Source: Saprospiraceae bacterium (GTDB lineage Bacteria > Bacteroidota > Bacteroidia > Chitinophagales > Saprospiraceae). Taken from it: a DNA stretch of 64,000 nt. Position 1 is the first letter of the stretch; each line of letters begins with the position of its first letter. Position numbers and translations under genes: made by a program. This document shows, piece by piece, positions 1 to 8,733 of the stretch. The notes beneath the pieces are model-generated. The model had not been told where the DNA came from, did not search any database, and saw only the letters and a list, made by a program, of their open reading frames with translations. Location: positions 2,616,501-2,680,500 of the forward strand of contig JADKFX010000001.1 of NCBI GenBank assembly GCA_016717265.1. The letters are read 5' to 3'.

Positions 1-1471
1 CGTTGCATATTTTTGTTTCATTAGCGATAAGATCAATATCTATAATTTTTGCAAAAAGCTCTTTTGTAATACTTGAAGTACATCCATTCTCATCCGTTAT
101 AATTAAGTTTATTGTAATTTTTCCATCGCCATTCAAATTGAATACGGGATCTTTTAAATTAGATCTTAAACTATCTGAAGTTCCGATTAATGTCCAGTTG
201 TAATTTATAATTGTTGAATTTGCAGTAGAGGTATTACTTATTTGGATTCGAAGTTTATTAATACAATCTACTTGAAAGTCAAATGCTGCTTTTAATTGTG
301 GATCAATTACAGTGATATTGAGTCGAGCAGTATCATCGCATTCGCCATTTTTTGCAATTAGAATTACTTCATAAATGCCTGCTTTCGAATATTTAAATAC
401 TGGATTTGTTGCTGTGGATTGTAAACTTTTATCATTTTGCCAATCAAAGAACCATTGATAATTGATTCCATCAATACTATTGTTCTTAAAGCTTTGCTGA
501 AGGCCATCACAAAGCGCTGATGTTTTATCAAATGCTGCAACAGGTTTTATACCACAGGGTACGATGTTTAATTCAAAATCTCTTCTTGCATAACCTATTA
601 GTTGACCTTTCCGATATTCATATACACAAACACCAACCAGAAATTGTCCAAGAATTGGAGGGGTACCTTCTATAAGACCAGTATTAGGATTAATCGTAAG
701 CGGACTACCAAATAAATTATTAATATTAAATGGACTTTTCCAAGTTACGGTATCATAAGGAGGAAAGCTTGGTCTTCCAGCTGGATCTAATCTGGTTTTG
801 CCTAAGTAGGGAGCACACAAAGTATATACTAAAGAATCTCCATCCGAGTCGATAGCGCCATGATCAAACGTAAATGGTTTATTGGCACAAGCATAAATTG
901 GAGGAAAGGACCCAAAGAGCGGGTTTGAATTTCCTTCAATTAAATTTTTGGCAGTAATCTGAGCGGTATATGTAGCTCCGGTTTCTAATGGATCTACTAT
1001 ATTCGCTAAGGTAGTATTTCTACAACACCTTTGATAGACTAGAATATAGCCCCGTTCATCAAATGGTAATTGCACCGTATCTCTATAAATAGTTTGGTGA
1101 ACACAAACTTCTTTAAATTTATCAACACAAAAGTTATCAATTGTTTCTGTAAGTGTATCATCAACGGTTTGTTTAATTGGAATTACACCATCAAATCCAA
1201 TTCTAAATGCTTTTTGGTTATCTCCATAAAATACACCTAATAATGCTGGGTTGTCAAAAGGCACCGTATCTGCTCCATTTATACAATCACGTCGGAATAT
1301 AATGGATATTTCAAATTGATTTTTGCCAAGATTCCGATAACTGAGCTGCCCTCCTACAATATGTGTTGCATGAATATAATTTGTATGAATAAAGAATAGA
1401 AAAAAGCTTAGTATAGACAATATTCTAATAATGCCCTTTTTTAAAATGAAAATAAATGTATCTGCTTTCAT
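1..1471 (-). CDS. Large PKD-type surface adhesin, second cassette copy (3' end outside window)
   Basis: Reading the minus strand from the ATG at 1471 gives an open frame of 490 codons to the window edge. It begins with a basic, hydrophobic signal peptide ending near HATHIVGG, followed by a cysteine-bearing N-terminal region with motifs RRDCING, YQRCCRN and DSDGDSLVY, then a PKD-like fold (FKNNSIDGINYQWFFDW). The same blocks in the same order occur in the adhesin at 5094-8708 (ASHIVGG, RRDCFNG, YQRCCRN, DPDGDSLVY), so the two are paralogues. It starts 11 bases after the stop of the OmpA-like gene at 1483 and is the last gene visible in this cassette. A secreted cell-surface role with T9SS export is inferred from the paralogue; the C-terminal sorting domain is not visible here. 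Confidence 0.85.
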   Translation of the reverse strand, partial: MKADTFIFILKKGIIRILSILSFFLFFIHTNYIHATHIVGGQLSYRNLGKNQFEISIIFRRDCINGADTVPFDNPALLGVFYGDNQKAFRIGFDGVIPIKQTVDDTLTETIDNFCVDKFKEVCVHQTIYRDTVQLPFDERGYILVYQRCCRNTTLANIVDPLETGATYTAQITAKNLIEGNSNPLFGSFPPIYACANKPFTFDHGAIDSDGDSLVYTLCAPYLGKTRLDPAGRPSFPPYDTVTWKSPFNINNLFGSPLTINPNTGLIEGTPPILGQFLVGVCVYEYRKGQLIGYARRDFELNIVPCGIKPVAAFDKTSALCDGLQQSFKNNSIDGINYQWFFDWQNDKSLQSTATNPVFKYSKAGIYEVILIAKNGECDDTARLNITVIDPQLKAAFDFQVDCINKLRIQISNTSTANSTIINYNWTLIGTSDSLRSNLKDPVFNLNGDGKITINLIITDENGCTSSITKELFAKIIDIDLIANETKICN

Positions 1472-1482
1472 AAGGATGTTAT

Positions 1483-3897
1483 TTACTTTATCTCAACAAT
1501 TTCAACTCTTCGTTCTTTGGAAGCTTCAACAGTAAAGATGGATCGTAAATCTTGTTTATTATCACTAATCCCATTTGGTGCAGTATTCTCACCAAAAGGT
1601 TTTTCACTTAATTTTAGTTGACCAGAATTAATATATTTTATTAAAGTACCACTGCGATATTTATAAAATTCATTAAAAATAGAGTGGATTCTTCTATGCG
1701 ATAAATTTAGATTATACTCACGTTTTGCGAGCGGTGATGCATACCCTTTTACAAATATTTCATATTTTTTTCCTTTTCGTAAATCTTTTTCAAGAATTAA
1801 TAAAAATTCATTAAACCGATCGTATCCATTTTTAATTCCTTTTTCAAAGAATTCTAACATATCATTTGGGGAGCTGGCGTTTATAAAAGGTTGAATTTTT
1901 ATATAATTAGTTTGATATTCTTCTTTTTTAGAATAATACTGAAAATACGTTTGAGAATAACTTAATTTCGTTATTTCTGCCAATGTTGAAGGATCCGGTC
2001 GATCATTATCAAAATATAAGCTCACTGGTAATAAACTAAAAATGGTATCAATTAAATACAATTTATGGGTAATGGTGCCAACAGAATTACAATCAATGGT
2101 AAACTTTAACTCAGCTGGTGAAAATTCTTTTTTTAAGCCAGTGATCTTATAAGTATGACAAGGTATAATATTGAATTGCGTTAAATTACTATTCAAATTT
2201 GTAATCGTAATAGGCGGAATTGTCCGATCGTCCAGATCATATAAAGTCACAGTAACATTGTTTAAACTATCACCTGTAATTTTATGAAATGTTAAAACTT
2301 CCAGTTTGACATCTTTTGGTTTTAAAAATAATTTTTTTGTAATGATTGTAAATTCTGATGGTTTGCCAGAATATAAGTTTGCAGTATCCGGTATATAGCC
2401 TGGTTTTGTAGCAATAATTTTATAATTTCGATCGCAGAGAATATCAAAATTGTACTTATTTGTTTGTTCGTATGATAATACAATAGGTTTTGCCAGGGGT
2501 CTGTCTATATCATATAGCGTAACGGTAGCATTATATAATTCCTTTTTACTGTAAAAATTGTAAACCAATGCTTCCAAATTAATATTACATGCTGGGAGTT
2601 TTAGTTTAAAAATATCAAGACAACAAGCTTCGCTGGCATCATCAAGAAATTGTGATCCGGTTCTATTGGATGCTAAAAATCCAATGGTATCTAAATCAGA
2701 GATCATAAAATAGACATCATCAAAGCTACTATTAATAGGAACTCCTGAGTTTTTTGCAGTGCCCCAATGGTCATCTAAATAATGCGTTGAATACACGTCA
2801 TATCCACCCATCCCTAAATGGCCTTTTGAGGAGTAATATAAAGTGTTTGATTTCGTATGAAAAAATGGGGTAATATCATCCTGATTTGTGTTCAAGTCAA
2901 CACAATTTATGGGTTCTGAGTAATTACCAATCTTATCTATTTCAGTATACCAAATATCCAATTGACCTTTTCCACCGCTTCGATCAGAAACGAAGAAGAG
3001 TGTTTCCTTGTTTTCAAGTCCGATATAATTTAAATGAGGTTGTGTGGTAGTTGTTCCGGGTTTGTTTATATAATCTGGTAATTTAGTTTTACTACCCCAC
3101 GTTCCATTTTTATCAACTGGACTTACAAACAAATCGCAGCGTTTATCATAGTCATTCAAATCCTCACAAATTGTAAAATATACCTTTGTAAAATCTTTAT
3201 TAAAACTAGAATGTGCAATATTTAAACCTCGGTCAATATAATTTTCATCGATTACTTTAACTGGAGAAGTTTCATTTTTAGTAGATAAAACCGAAGCCAC
3301 ATATCGTTTAGGAATATATATTTCTTTTGTATTTTCAAATCGCAAGGAAGAGTACCAAAATTGTTCTTTCCAAAATGCAGGTGCAAAGTCTGAGAATGTA
3401 GAATTTATACCTTCTGGTAATCTCACAACTTTAATAGCACTCACTGGATTCTGTAATTGTTGAATAGCCCACTCACATGCTTTTATTTCTTTTGTTGCAA
3501 TAGCTATCAGTGATGGATCTTCTCCGGAATGTTCTGAAATGAAAATTTTGTAAGCAGTTATTGCCTTTTGATAATCCCCTTGAATTTGATGTGTTTGTCC
3601 TAACCAATAACTGGTTTGTGGAAATTGGTTATTATTCTCATGAACTAATAAGGTGTAATAATAGTTTGCTGCGATTTTATAAGCGCCAAAAAGTCTTGCA
3701 GATTCTGCTGCTTTATTGATAAAAATTGCATTCGTAGGTTCAAACTCAAGTGCTTCTTTAAATTTTGAATAAGCATCATAATAGTTTTTACTGGATAAGG
3801 ATTTTTCTCCCGCCTCAACAATTCTTTCCAGGCTTTGACAATTCGACTGAATTGAATTAAATAAGAATATTATAATGAATATATAAAAGGATTTCAT
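1483..3897 (-). CDS. TPR-PD40-OmpA envelope protein, second cassette copy
   Basis: An 804-residue protein with an N-terminal signal peptide ending around residues 18-22. TPR-like helices follow (about 25-150), then PD40/WD40-like beta-propeller repeats (about 160-420, with FFVSDRSGGKGQLDIWY and LYYSSKGHLGMGGYDVY). Two prealbumin/Cna-B-like repeats (about 430-620) precede a C-terminal OmpA-like peptidoglycan-binding domain (about 640-804, with FVKGYASPLAKREYNLNLSHRR). This architecture is common in Bacteroidota beside PorP/SprF genes and is thought to tie the outer-membrane partner to the cell wall. It lies 16 bases downstream of a PorP/SprF gene and 11 bases upstream of a PKD adhesin. It is a clear paralogue of the gene at 8734-11172. 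The precise role is inferred. Confidence 0.88.
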   Translation of the reverse strand: MKSFYIFIIIFLFNSIQSNCQSLERIVEAGEKSLSSKNYYDAYSKFKEALEFEPTNAIFINKAAESARLFGAYKIAANYYYTLLVHENNNQFPQTSYWLGQTHQIQGDYQKAITAYKIFISEHSGEDPSLIAIATKEIKACEWAIQQLQNPVSAIKVVRLPEGINSTFSDFAPAFWKEQFWYSSLRFENTKEIYIPKRYVASVLSTKNETSPVKVIDENYIDRGLNIAHSSFNKDFTKVYFTICEDLNDYDKRCDLFVSPVDKNGTWGSKTKLPDYINKPGTTTTQPHLNYIGLENKETLFFVSDRSGGKGQLDIWYTEIDKIGNYSEPINCVDLNTNQDDITPFFHTKSNTLYYSSKGHLGMGGYDVYSTHYLDDHWGTAKNSGVPINSSFDDVYFMISDLDTIGFLASNRTGSQFLDDASEACCLDIFKLKLPACNINLEALVYNFYSKKELYNATVTLYDIDRPLAKPIVLSYEQTNKYNFDILCDRNYKIIATKPGYIPDTANLYSGKPSEFTIITKKLFLKPKDVKLEVLTFHKITGDSLNNVTVTLYDLDDRTIPPITITNLNSNLTQFNIIPCHTYKITGLKKEFSPAELKFTIDCNSVGTITHKLYLIDTIFSLLPVSLYFDNDRPDPSTLAEITKLSYSQTYFQYYSKKEEYQTNYIKIQPFINASSPNDMLEFFEKGIKNGYDRFNEFLLILEKDLRKGKKYEIFVKGYASPLAKREYNLNLSHRRIHSIFNEFYKYRSGTLIKYINSGQLKLSEKPFGENTAPNGISDNKQDLRSIFTVEASKERRVEIVEIK

Positions 3898-3913
3898 AAG
3901 GTAATTCCAGTAA

Positions 3914-4936
3914 TTAAAAAATTGGACAAGACTTCAAAACAGTAAGGGGATGCGCTTTAGTCAATATATGTACTAATGAAAATTCAGGACCTCCTTGTTG
4001 ATTTGTAAAAGCTTTGAAACCTGACGTATTGATATCATAACTTAAACCGGCATACCAATTTTTCCATTCAATAGCAATTTTAGGAATGATTGCATCCTCT
4101 AGTCGAGTTCCAATTCCAAGTAATACATTAAATTCTTTACCTCGCTTTTGATTTAAATAAAATTTTCCAAATCCACCAAAAACGATTTCCTGAAACGGAT
4201 TTTGATTTTGATATTGAGCATAAAAAACGAAATCAAATAAATTTGTAATTTGAAAACTGGGTGTCAAACACAGATTCAATCGAATGGGTAACTTAATTGA
4301 TAATGTTTGTTGAAAGAAACTTTGCTTTGGTTGATTTAGATGATATGCTGAAATTCCAAAATCGAGTTTAGTTCTTTTTGATTTTTGCCATCTATAATTG
4401 ATGCCGGCATTGAAATCAAAAAAATTGGTAGATGTTTTGGTAAAATCTTCTTGTGTGATTCTGGATGGGTCAAAAATATCCCCATCCCATTGTGAATCCC
4501 ATTGCAATTCATCCGGATTAAAATGCCGTTGCGAGATGCCTACCAAACCACCAAAAGTCAAAAAATGATTCGCTTTAAGCGGATAGGTATAGGAAGCACT
4601 TACTCCTAAATGTGCTAGACCTAATTTAGAATCTCCGGCACGATCGTAATTAAAAAGGATTCCACCACTCCAGAATCCTTTGGTTTTCCATTTTTTAGGA
4701 TAAAATCTAAGATCATAAGAGCCAGTTATTGTCATGTACCTAACAATATCATCCACAAACCACTGTCTTCGATAATTTACACTAAATCGGTTATCACCAT
4801 TAAAAATTCCAGTTAGCGCTGGATTTACATTCAATGGACTTGTATAAAATTGGGAATGGTGAATATCTTGGGCATTTAAATCGGAAGCATAAAAAATGAC
4901 ATAAAGGAATAAAAAATACCGATAAAAATGCTTCAT
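3914..4936 (-). CDS. PorP/SprF family type IX secretion outer-membrane protein, second cassette copy
   Basis: A 340-residue outer-membrane beta-barrel with a signal peptide ending before QDIHHSQFY. The QDIHxSQ start, NPALTG motif, NYRRQW block and C-terminal SYDINTSGFK and GGPEFSL motifs are characteristic of the PorP/SprF family. Known members (SprF of Flavobacterium johnsoniae) are needed for secretion of partner adhesins with type B C-terminal domains. It is the first gene of the downstream cassette, separated by 157 bases from the preceding adhesin stop, and the gap may carry its own promoter. It aligns along its length with the 338-residue protein at 11190-12206 (shared RLEDA, DINTS, GGPE and CPI-aromatic C-terminus). 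Confidence 0.92.
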   Translation of the reverse strand: MKHFYRYFLFLYVIFYASDLNAQDIHHSQFYTSPLNVNPALTGIFNGDNRFSVNYRRQWFVDDIVRYMTITGSYDLRFYPKKWKTKGFWSGGILFNYDRAGDSKLGLAHLGVSASYTYPLKANHFLTFGGLVGISQRHFNPDELQWDSQWDGDIFDPSRITQEDFTKTSTNFFDFNAGINYRWQKSKRTKLDFGISAYHLNQPKQSFFQQTLSIKLPIRLNLCLTPSFQITNLFDFVFYAQYQNQNPFQEIVFGGFGKFYLNQKRGKEFNVLLGIGTRLEDAIIPKIAIEWKNWYAGLSYDINTSGFKAFTNQQGGPEFSLVHILTKAHPLTVLKSCPIF

Positions 4937-5093
4937 ACTCAGTTTGTTATCTCGAAACTACTTATAAGAAATTGGTATTCAACTACTTAAAAATAATTTG
5001 CAAATAATAGGTTCTTTAAATTCGGTCGAATTGGGTTGTTTTCGAATCCGAAAGTTATAACAAACTTACTACATATTAAAAACTTTCCTATAT

Positions 5094-8000
5094 TTATTTT
5101 ATCAATGTGACATTCCCTTTTTTTGAGAATTTTTTGCCATCTACACAAACAACTCTAAAATAATATCCATATACATCTGGCGGTAAATCAACCCCTTTAT
5201 AGCTGCCATCCCACCACATTGATTTGTCTTTAGTTTCAAAGACTTTTTCACCCCAACGGTCATAAATATAAAGTTCAACGGATTCTAGAAAGTTACTTCG
5301 TATTTCTAAAACATCATTTTCCTTATCATTATTAGGACTAAATACATTTGGCATAAATACATCGGTATCATCACAATTAGGTCTAATGACAATAACCCGA
5401 ACATCTGCTTGATCTTCACATCCATCTTCATTTTTAGCTTTTACCGTATAAAGTGTTGAGAAAAGTGGACTCGCAACAGGATCTGTACAATCTGTGCAAC
5501 TTAAATTATAAGGAATCACCCAATTATAATTAGAATACCCTAAATTAACGTGCAATACTGTAGATTGACCAAGATAAATTGTATCATCTTCTGCAAAAGC
5601 TTCAAGTGGTGGGTTAAAGCGACTAATATTTACTTGGAAGCTATCTTTAAATGCACAACCATATTCATTCACAATGCTTAAATAAAAAATCGTTGTATCG
5701 GTAGGCTTTACAAGAATTCTTGATAAGGTAGGATCAGATACTATAAATCGACCTGGCGTCCAATTTAGAGCATATTGGTGTCCATCATTATTGATAAATT
5801 CAATAAACCCATCAGCACCTGGACAGAGGTTTACTTTACCGCGGACAATATAATTGGTATCCAAAGGAACGACTCGAAAAGAATCTTTTTCACCGCAACC
5901 ATATTGATCTGTAGCAAATGCGTATACATACATTGAGTCAATGAATTGTTGTTCTAATTGATATCCTCTTCCTAATAAGATTCCAATTTGATCCGTCCAT
6001 TCAATATTTGCAGTTACATCTGTTGCAGCTTGTAGTATTATTTTTCCTGGATTGCATAAAATAGTATCATTATTTACACTCAAATTAATGGTTGGGGGTA
6101 CAAAAACCGTAACCGTACGATCAATAAAACAATCCGGTATGTTTTTATCAAACACGCGCACTTTGTAGATGGTCGTTTCTGTTACTGAAGCCGTTGGATT
6201 TTGACTATTTGGATTGTCTAAGCCATTTGCAGGCGACCATTCATAGGTATAAGTTGTATCTGGATTTTCATTTAATTTAACAGGCGTACCTAAACAACTT
6301 ACTACACGTTCTTTTAAACTTACCATAATAAAACCAACATCTACGATTTTGGATATTGCATTCTTACATTCGGCATTCACACCTAAGCTTACCGTATATC
6401 TTCCTGGTTTAGCATACAAATGAACTGGACTTTTATCGGTAGCTGAGGTACTGTCTCCAAAGTCCCAATAATAGTTGCCATTCGAGCTTAAGTTAGAAAA
6501 CGTGACTAAGGTATTATCACAATTTTTATCAACTTTGAAATCTACTGTCGGCTTGCAAATGACTCGAACTTGTACAGAGTCTTCTCCGGTGCATTTATAT
6601 TGATTTTCAATTTTAACATGAAATTGATTTATTCCACAATCAGGAAATATAGCAGAAATTTTATTAGTACTTTGACCAGATAATATTGAAGACACAGGAC
6701 TCCATTCAATTTGAAATTGATGTTCTGGACGAAGATTATTTAATTCCAATTCAAATGTATCGTCTTCACAAACAACTAAGGAATCTATAGTTGTTTGAAA
6801 AATAACTTTCTGATTTTCTACAGATATACTATCAGAGCCGGGGCAATTGGCATTACTTTTTGCTCTTACATAAAATGTTTTTTTACTTTGAATGCTAGTA
6901 TTAAAAAGGAATGAACCTGATTTTAATATATTGCCAAAATCAGAGACATCAGACCATTCAATAGTGCTCTCGACGCCTCCAATAGCAGATAAATTAACTT
7001 CATCAGCACAAATTACAGAGTCTCCTTTAATATCTATATCTAACAATCTGGATACGGTAACTAATATTGAATCTTCTTCTGTACAATTACCATCGGTTAT
7101 CGTGACTTTATAAAGGATGTCATTTGCAGGATTTGCAATAGGATCCGGACAATCGTTACAACTAAGATCAGCTGAAGGAGACCAATTATATTTAAATCTT
7201 CCATCTGGATTTGAAATTAGTTTGGTAGATTCACCAATACAAATTGGAATTTTTTCGGAAAGAAACATAGGCTTCAGCCGATTTAATTTAAATTCTTTGT
7301 CTAATGAATCTGTACAACCACCAGAGGATGTAACGATCAATCTTACAGATAAAGTTCCGGTATCTGAAAATGTGAATTTCGGATCTTGCTTTGTGGAAGT
7401 GACAATGTTATTATTTAATTGTATAAACCAATTCCAATTCGAAATATTTAATAGAGAATCAAATGATTTATCTTTGAATGAAATTTCAATACTATCATCA
7501 CAGGAGCCATAATTTGCATCAAAGTCACTGCCTAATAGATTTTCATCATAAATAAAAATATTTTTATAATTGGTATCTATACAATCTTTTGCTCTTACTG
7601 CAATTAAGGCGACCGTGTATTTTCCTGGTTTAGGAAATGTAAATACGGGATTTGTATCTATTGAAGTATAATTCGTATTTGGATAGTCAAAATACCAGGT
7701 ATATGCTTTAGAGTTGATACTATTATTCGTAAATTTAACGGTACTATCCCCTTTACATAAAACCGAATTATCAGCATCAAAATTTGATACTGGATTCGTG
7801 GTACAAAAACGGACATTATATTGAAAATCTCTACGTACTCTAGAAAGTAGACGGCCATTTCGGTATTCGTCTACACAGATACCCACTAAATATTGTCCAA
7901 TAGCATTCGGTTGACCAGTTAGCAAACCGGTAGTTTTGTCAATTTTTAAAGTGGGAGTACCCCCAAGTAAATCATTTAAGCTAAAAGGTGATTTATAGTT

Positions 8001-8708
8001 TACCAAAGGAAATGGTGGTTTACTAGGACGTGTAGGCTTTGAATTAGAAGTATCAGCGCCAGCAAAGGGTACGCATAAACTATAAACTAAAGAATCGCCA
8101 TCTGGATCTTTTGCGGAATTGTCAAAACTAATAACGCGATCCCCACAAACATAAATTGGGGGAAAAGCACCAAATCTAGGGGAACTATTACAATAACGCA
8201 AAGCATCTTCAGATATCACAACACTATAGGTTGCTCCTATTAATTCAGGGTCGGAAATGTTTGTAATGGTTTTATTTCTGCAACACCTTTGATATGCCAA
8301 GGTATATCCTCCTTTTGCAAAAGCTAATTCTATTTTTCCTCGATAGGTTGTTGTATGAACGCATACATCCCCTCCTACTACTTCACACTCAGTTCTTAAG
8401 ATTTCATTCAGTGTATCATCATTTCTAAAATCCAAAAGAAGTAATCCAAATTGACCAACATTTCGAGCTGGATTACCTTCTGTATCAAAGATCCCAATAT
8501 GTGCAGGATCATCAAATTCAGCTTCCGGACTTCCGTTAAAACAATCTCTGCGCAAGGTTAATGTAATTTCATACACCTGGCCGCCAAGACATTTATAGGA
8601 CATCTCACCGCCAACAATATGGCTGGCATGTGCTTTCGGTGAGTAAATGCACACCAGAAATAGAATCGTTAAAAAAAGATTTGTGCACTTATTTAAGAAA
8701 ATTTTCAT
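5094..8708 (-). CDS. Giant PKD adhesin with gliding-motility type B C-terminal domain
   Basis: A secreted protein of about 1204 residues. The longer reading from 8744 adds 12 residues and overlaps the upstream gene. The ATG at 8708 gives a normal signal peptide (hydrophobic core, ending at HASHIVGG) and a 25-base spacing, so I prefer it. After a cysteine-rich N-terminal region (RRDCFNG, YQRCCRN, DPDGDSLVY) come several PKD/Ig-like modules. Examples are TWYFDYPNTNY, NYYWDFGDS with YAKPGRYTVSLGV, and two copies of the NLSCTDC / DLSCNDC-P-DP type motif. The last 85 residues (FMPNVFSPNNDKENDVLEI, YDRWGEKVFET, WWDGSYKG, FSKKGNVTLIK) are the gliding motility-associated C-terminal domain, a type B T9SS signal. 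It is the third gene of the upstream PorP/SprF-OmpA cassette and probably its cargo. Confidence 0.92.
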   Translation of the reverse strand: MKIFLNKCTNLFLTILFLVCIYSPKAHASHIVGGEMSYKCLGGQVYEITLTLRRDCFNGSPEAEFDDPAHIGIFDTEGNPARNVGQFGLLLLDFRNDDTLNEILRTECEVVGGDVCVHTTTYRGKIELAFAKGGYTLAYQRCCRNKTITNISDPELIGATYSVVISEDALRYCNSSPRFGAFPPIYVCGDRVISFDNSAKDPDGDSLVYSLCVPFAGADTSNSKPTRPSKPPFPLVNYKSPFSLNDLLGGTPTLKIDKTTGLLTGQPNAIGQYLVGICVDEYRNGRLLSRVRRDFQYNVRFCTTNPVSNFDADNSVLCKGDSTVKFTNNSINSKAYTWYFDYPNTNYTSIDTNPVFTFPKPGKYTVALIAVRAKDCIDTNYKNIFIYDENLLGSDFDANYGSCDDSIEISFKDKSFDSLLNISNWNWFIQLNNNIVTSTKQDPKFTFSDTGTLSVRLIVTSSGGCTDSLDKEFKLNRLKPMFLSEKIPICIGESTKLISNPDGRFKYNWSPSADLSCNDCPDPIANPANDILYKVTITDGNCTEEDSILVTVSRLLDIDIKGDSVICADEVNLSAIGGVESTIEWSDVSDFGNILKSGSFLFNTSIQSKKTFYVRAKSNANCPGSDSISVENQKVIFQTTIDSLVVCEDDTFELELNNLRPEHQFQIEWSPVSSILSGQSTNKISAIFPDCGINQFHVKIENQYKCTGEDSVQVRVICKPTVDFKVDKNCDNTLVTFSNLSSNGNYYWDFGDSTSATDKSPVHLYAKPGRYTVSLGVNAECKNAISKIVDVGFIMVSLKERVVSCLGTPVKLNENPDTTYTYEWSPANGLDNPNSQNPTASVTETTIYKVRVFDKNIPDCFIDRTVTVFVPPTINLSVNNDTILCNPGKIILQAATDVTANIEWTDQIGILLGRGYQLEQQFIDSMYVYAFATDQYGCGEKDSFRVVPLDTNYIVRGKVNLCPGADGFIEFINNDGHQYALNWTPGRFIVSDPTLSRILVKPTDTTIFYLSIVNEYGCAFKDSFQVNISRFNPPLEAFAEDDTIYLGQSTVLHVNLGYSNYNWVIPYNLSCTDCTDPVASPLFSTLYTVKAKNEDGCEDQADVRVIVIRPNCDDTDVFMPNVFSPNNDKENDVLEIRSNFLESVELYIYDRWGEKVFETKDKSMWWDGSYKGVDLPPDVYGYYFRVVCVDGKKFSKKGNVTLIK

Positions 8709-8733
8709 CGATTTAAATTTAAAATATTTAAGA

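Noticed and set aside
4937..5093. Perfect promoter for the second PorP/SprF cassette
   Set aside because: Only imperfect -7-like strings (TATTATTTG on the minus strand) are present; no clear -33 box.
6892..7512. Two plus-strand open frames of 73 and 131 codons inside the giant PKD adhesin
   Set aside because: They lie antisense to a well-supported gene, lack start-region signals and have no family resemblance.
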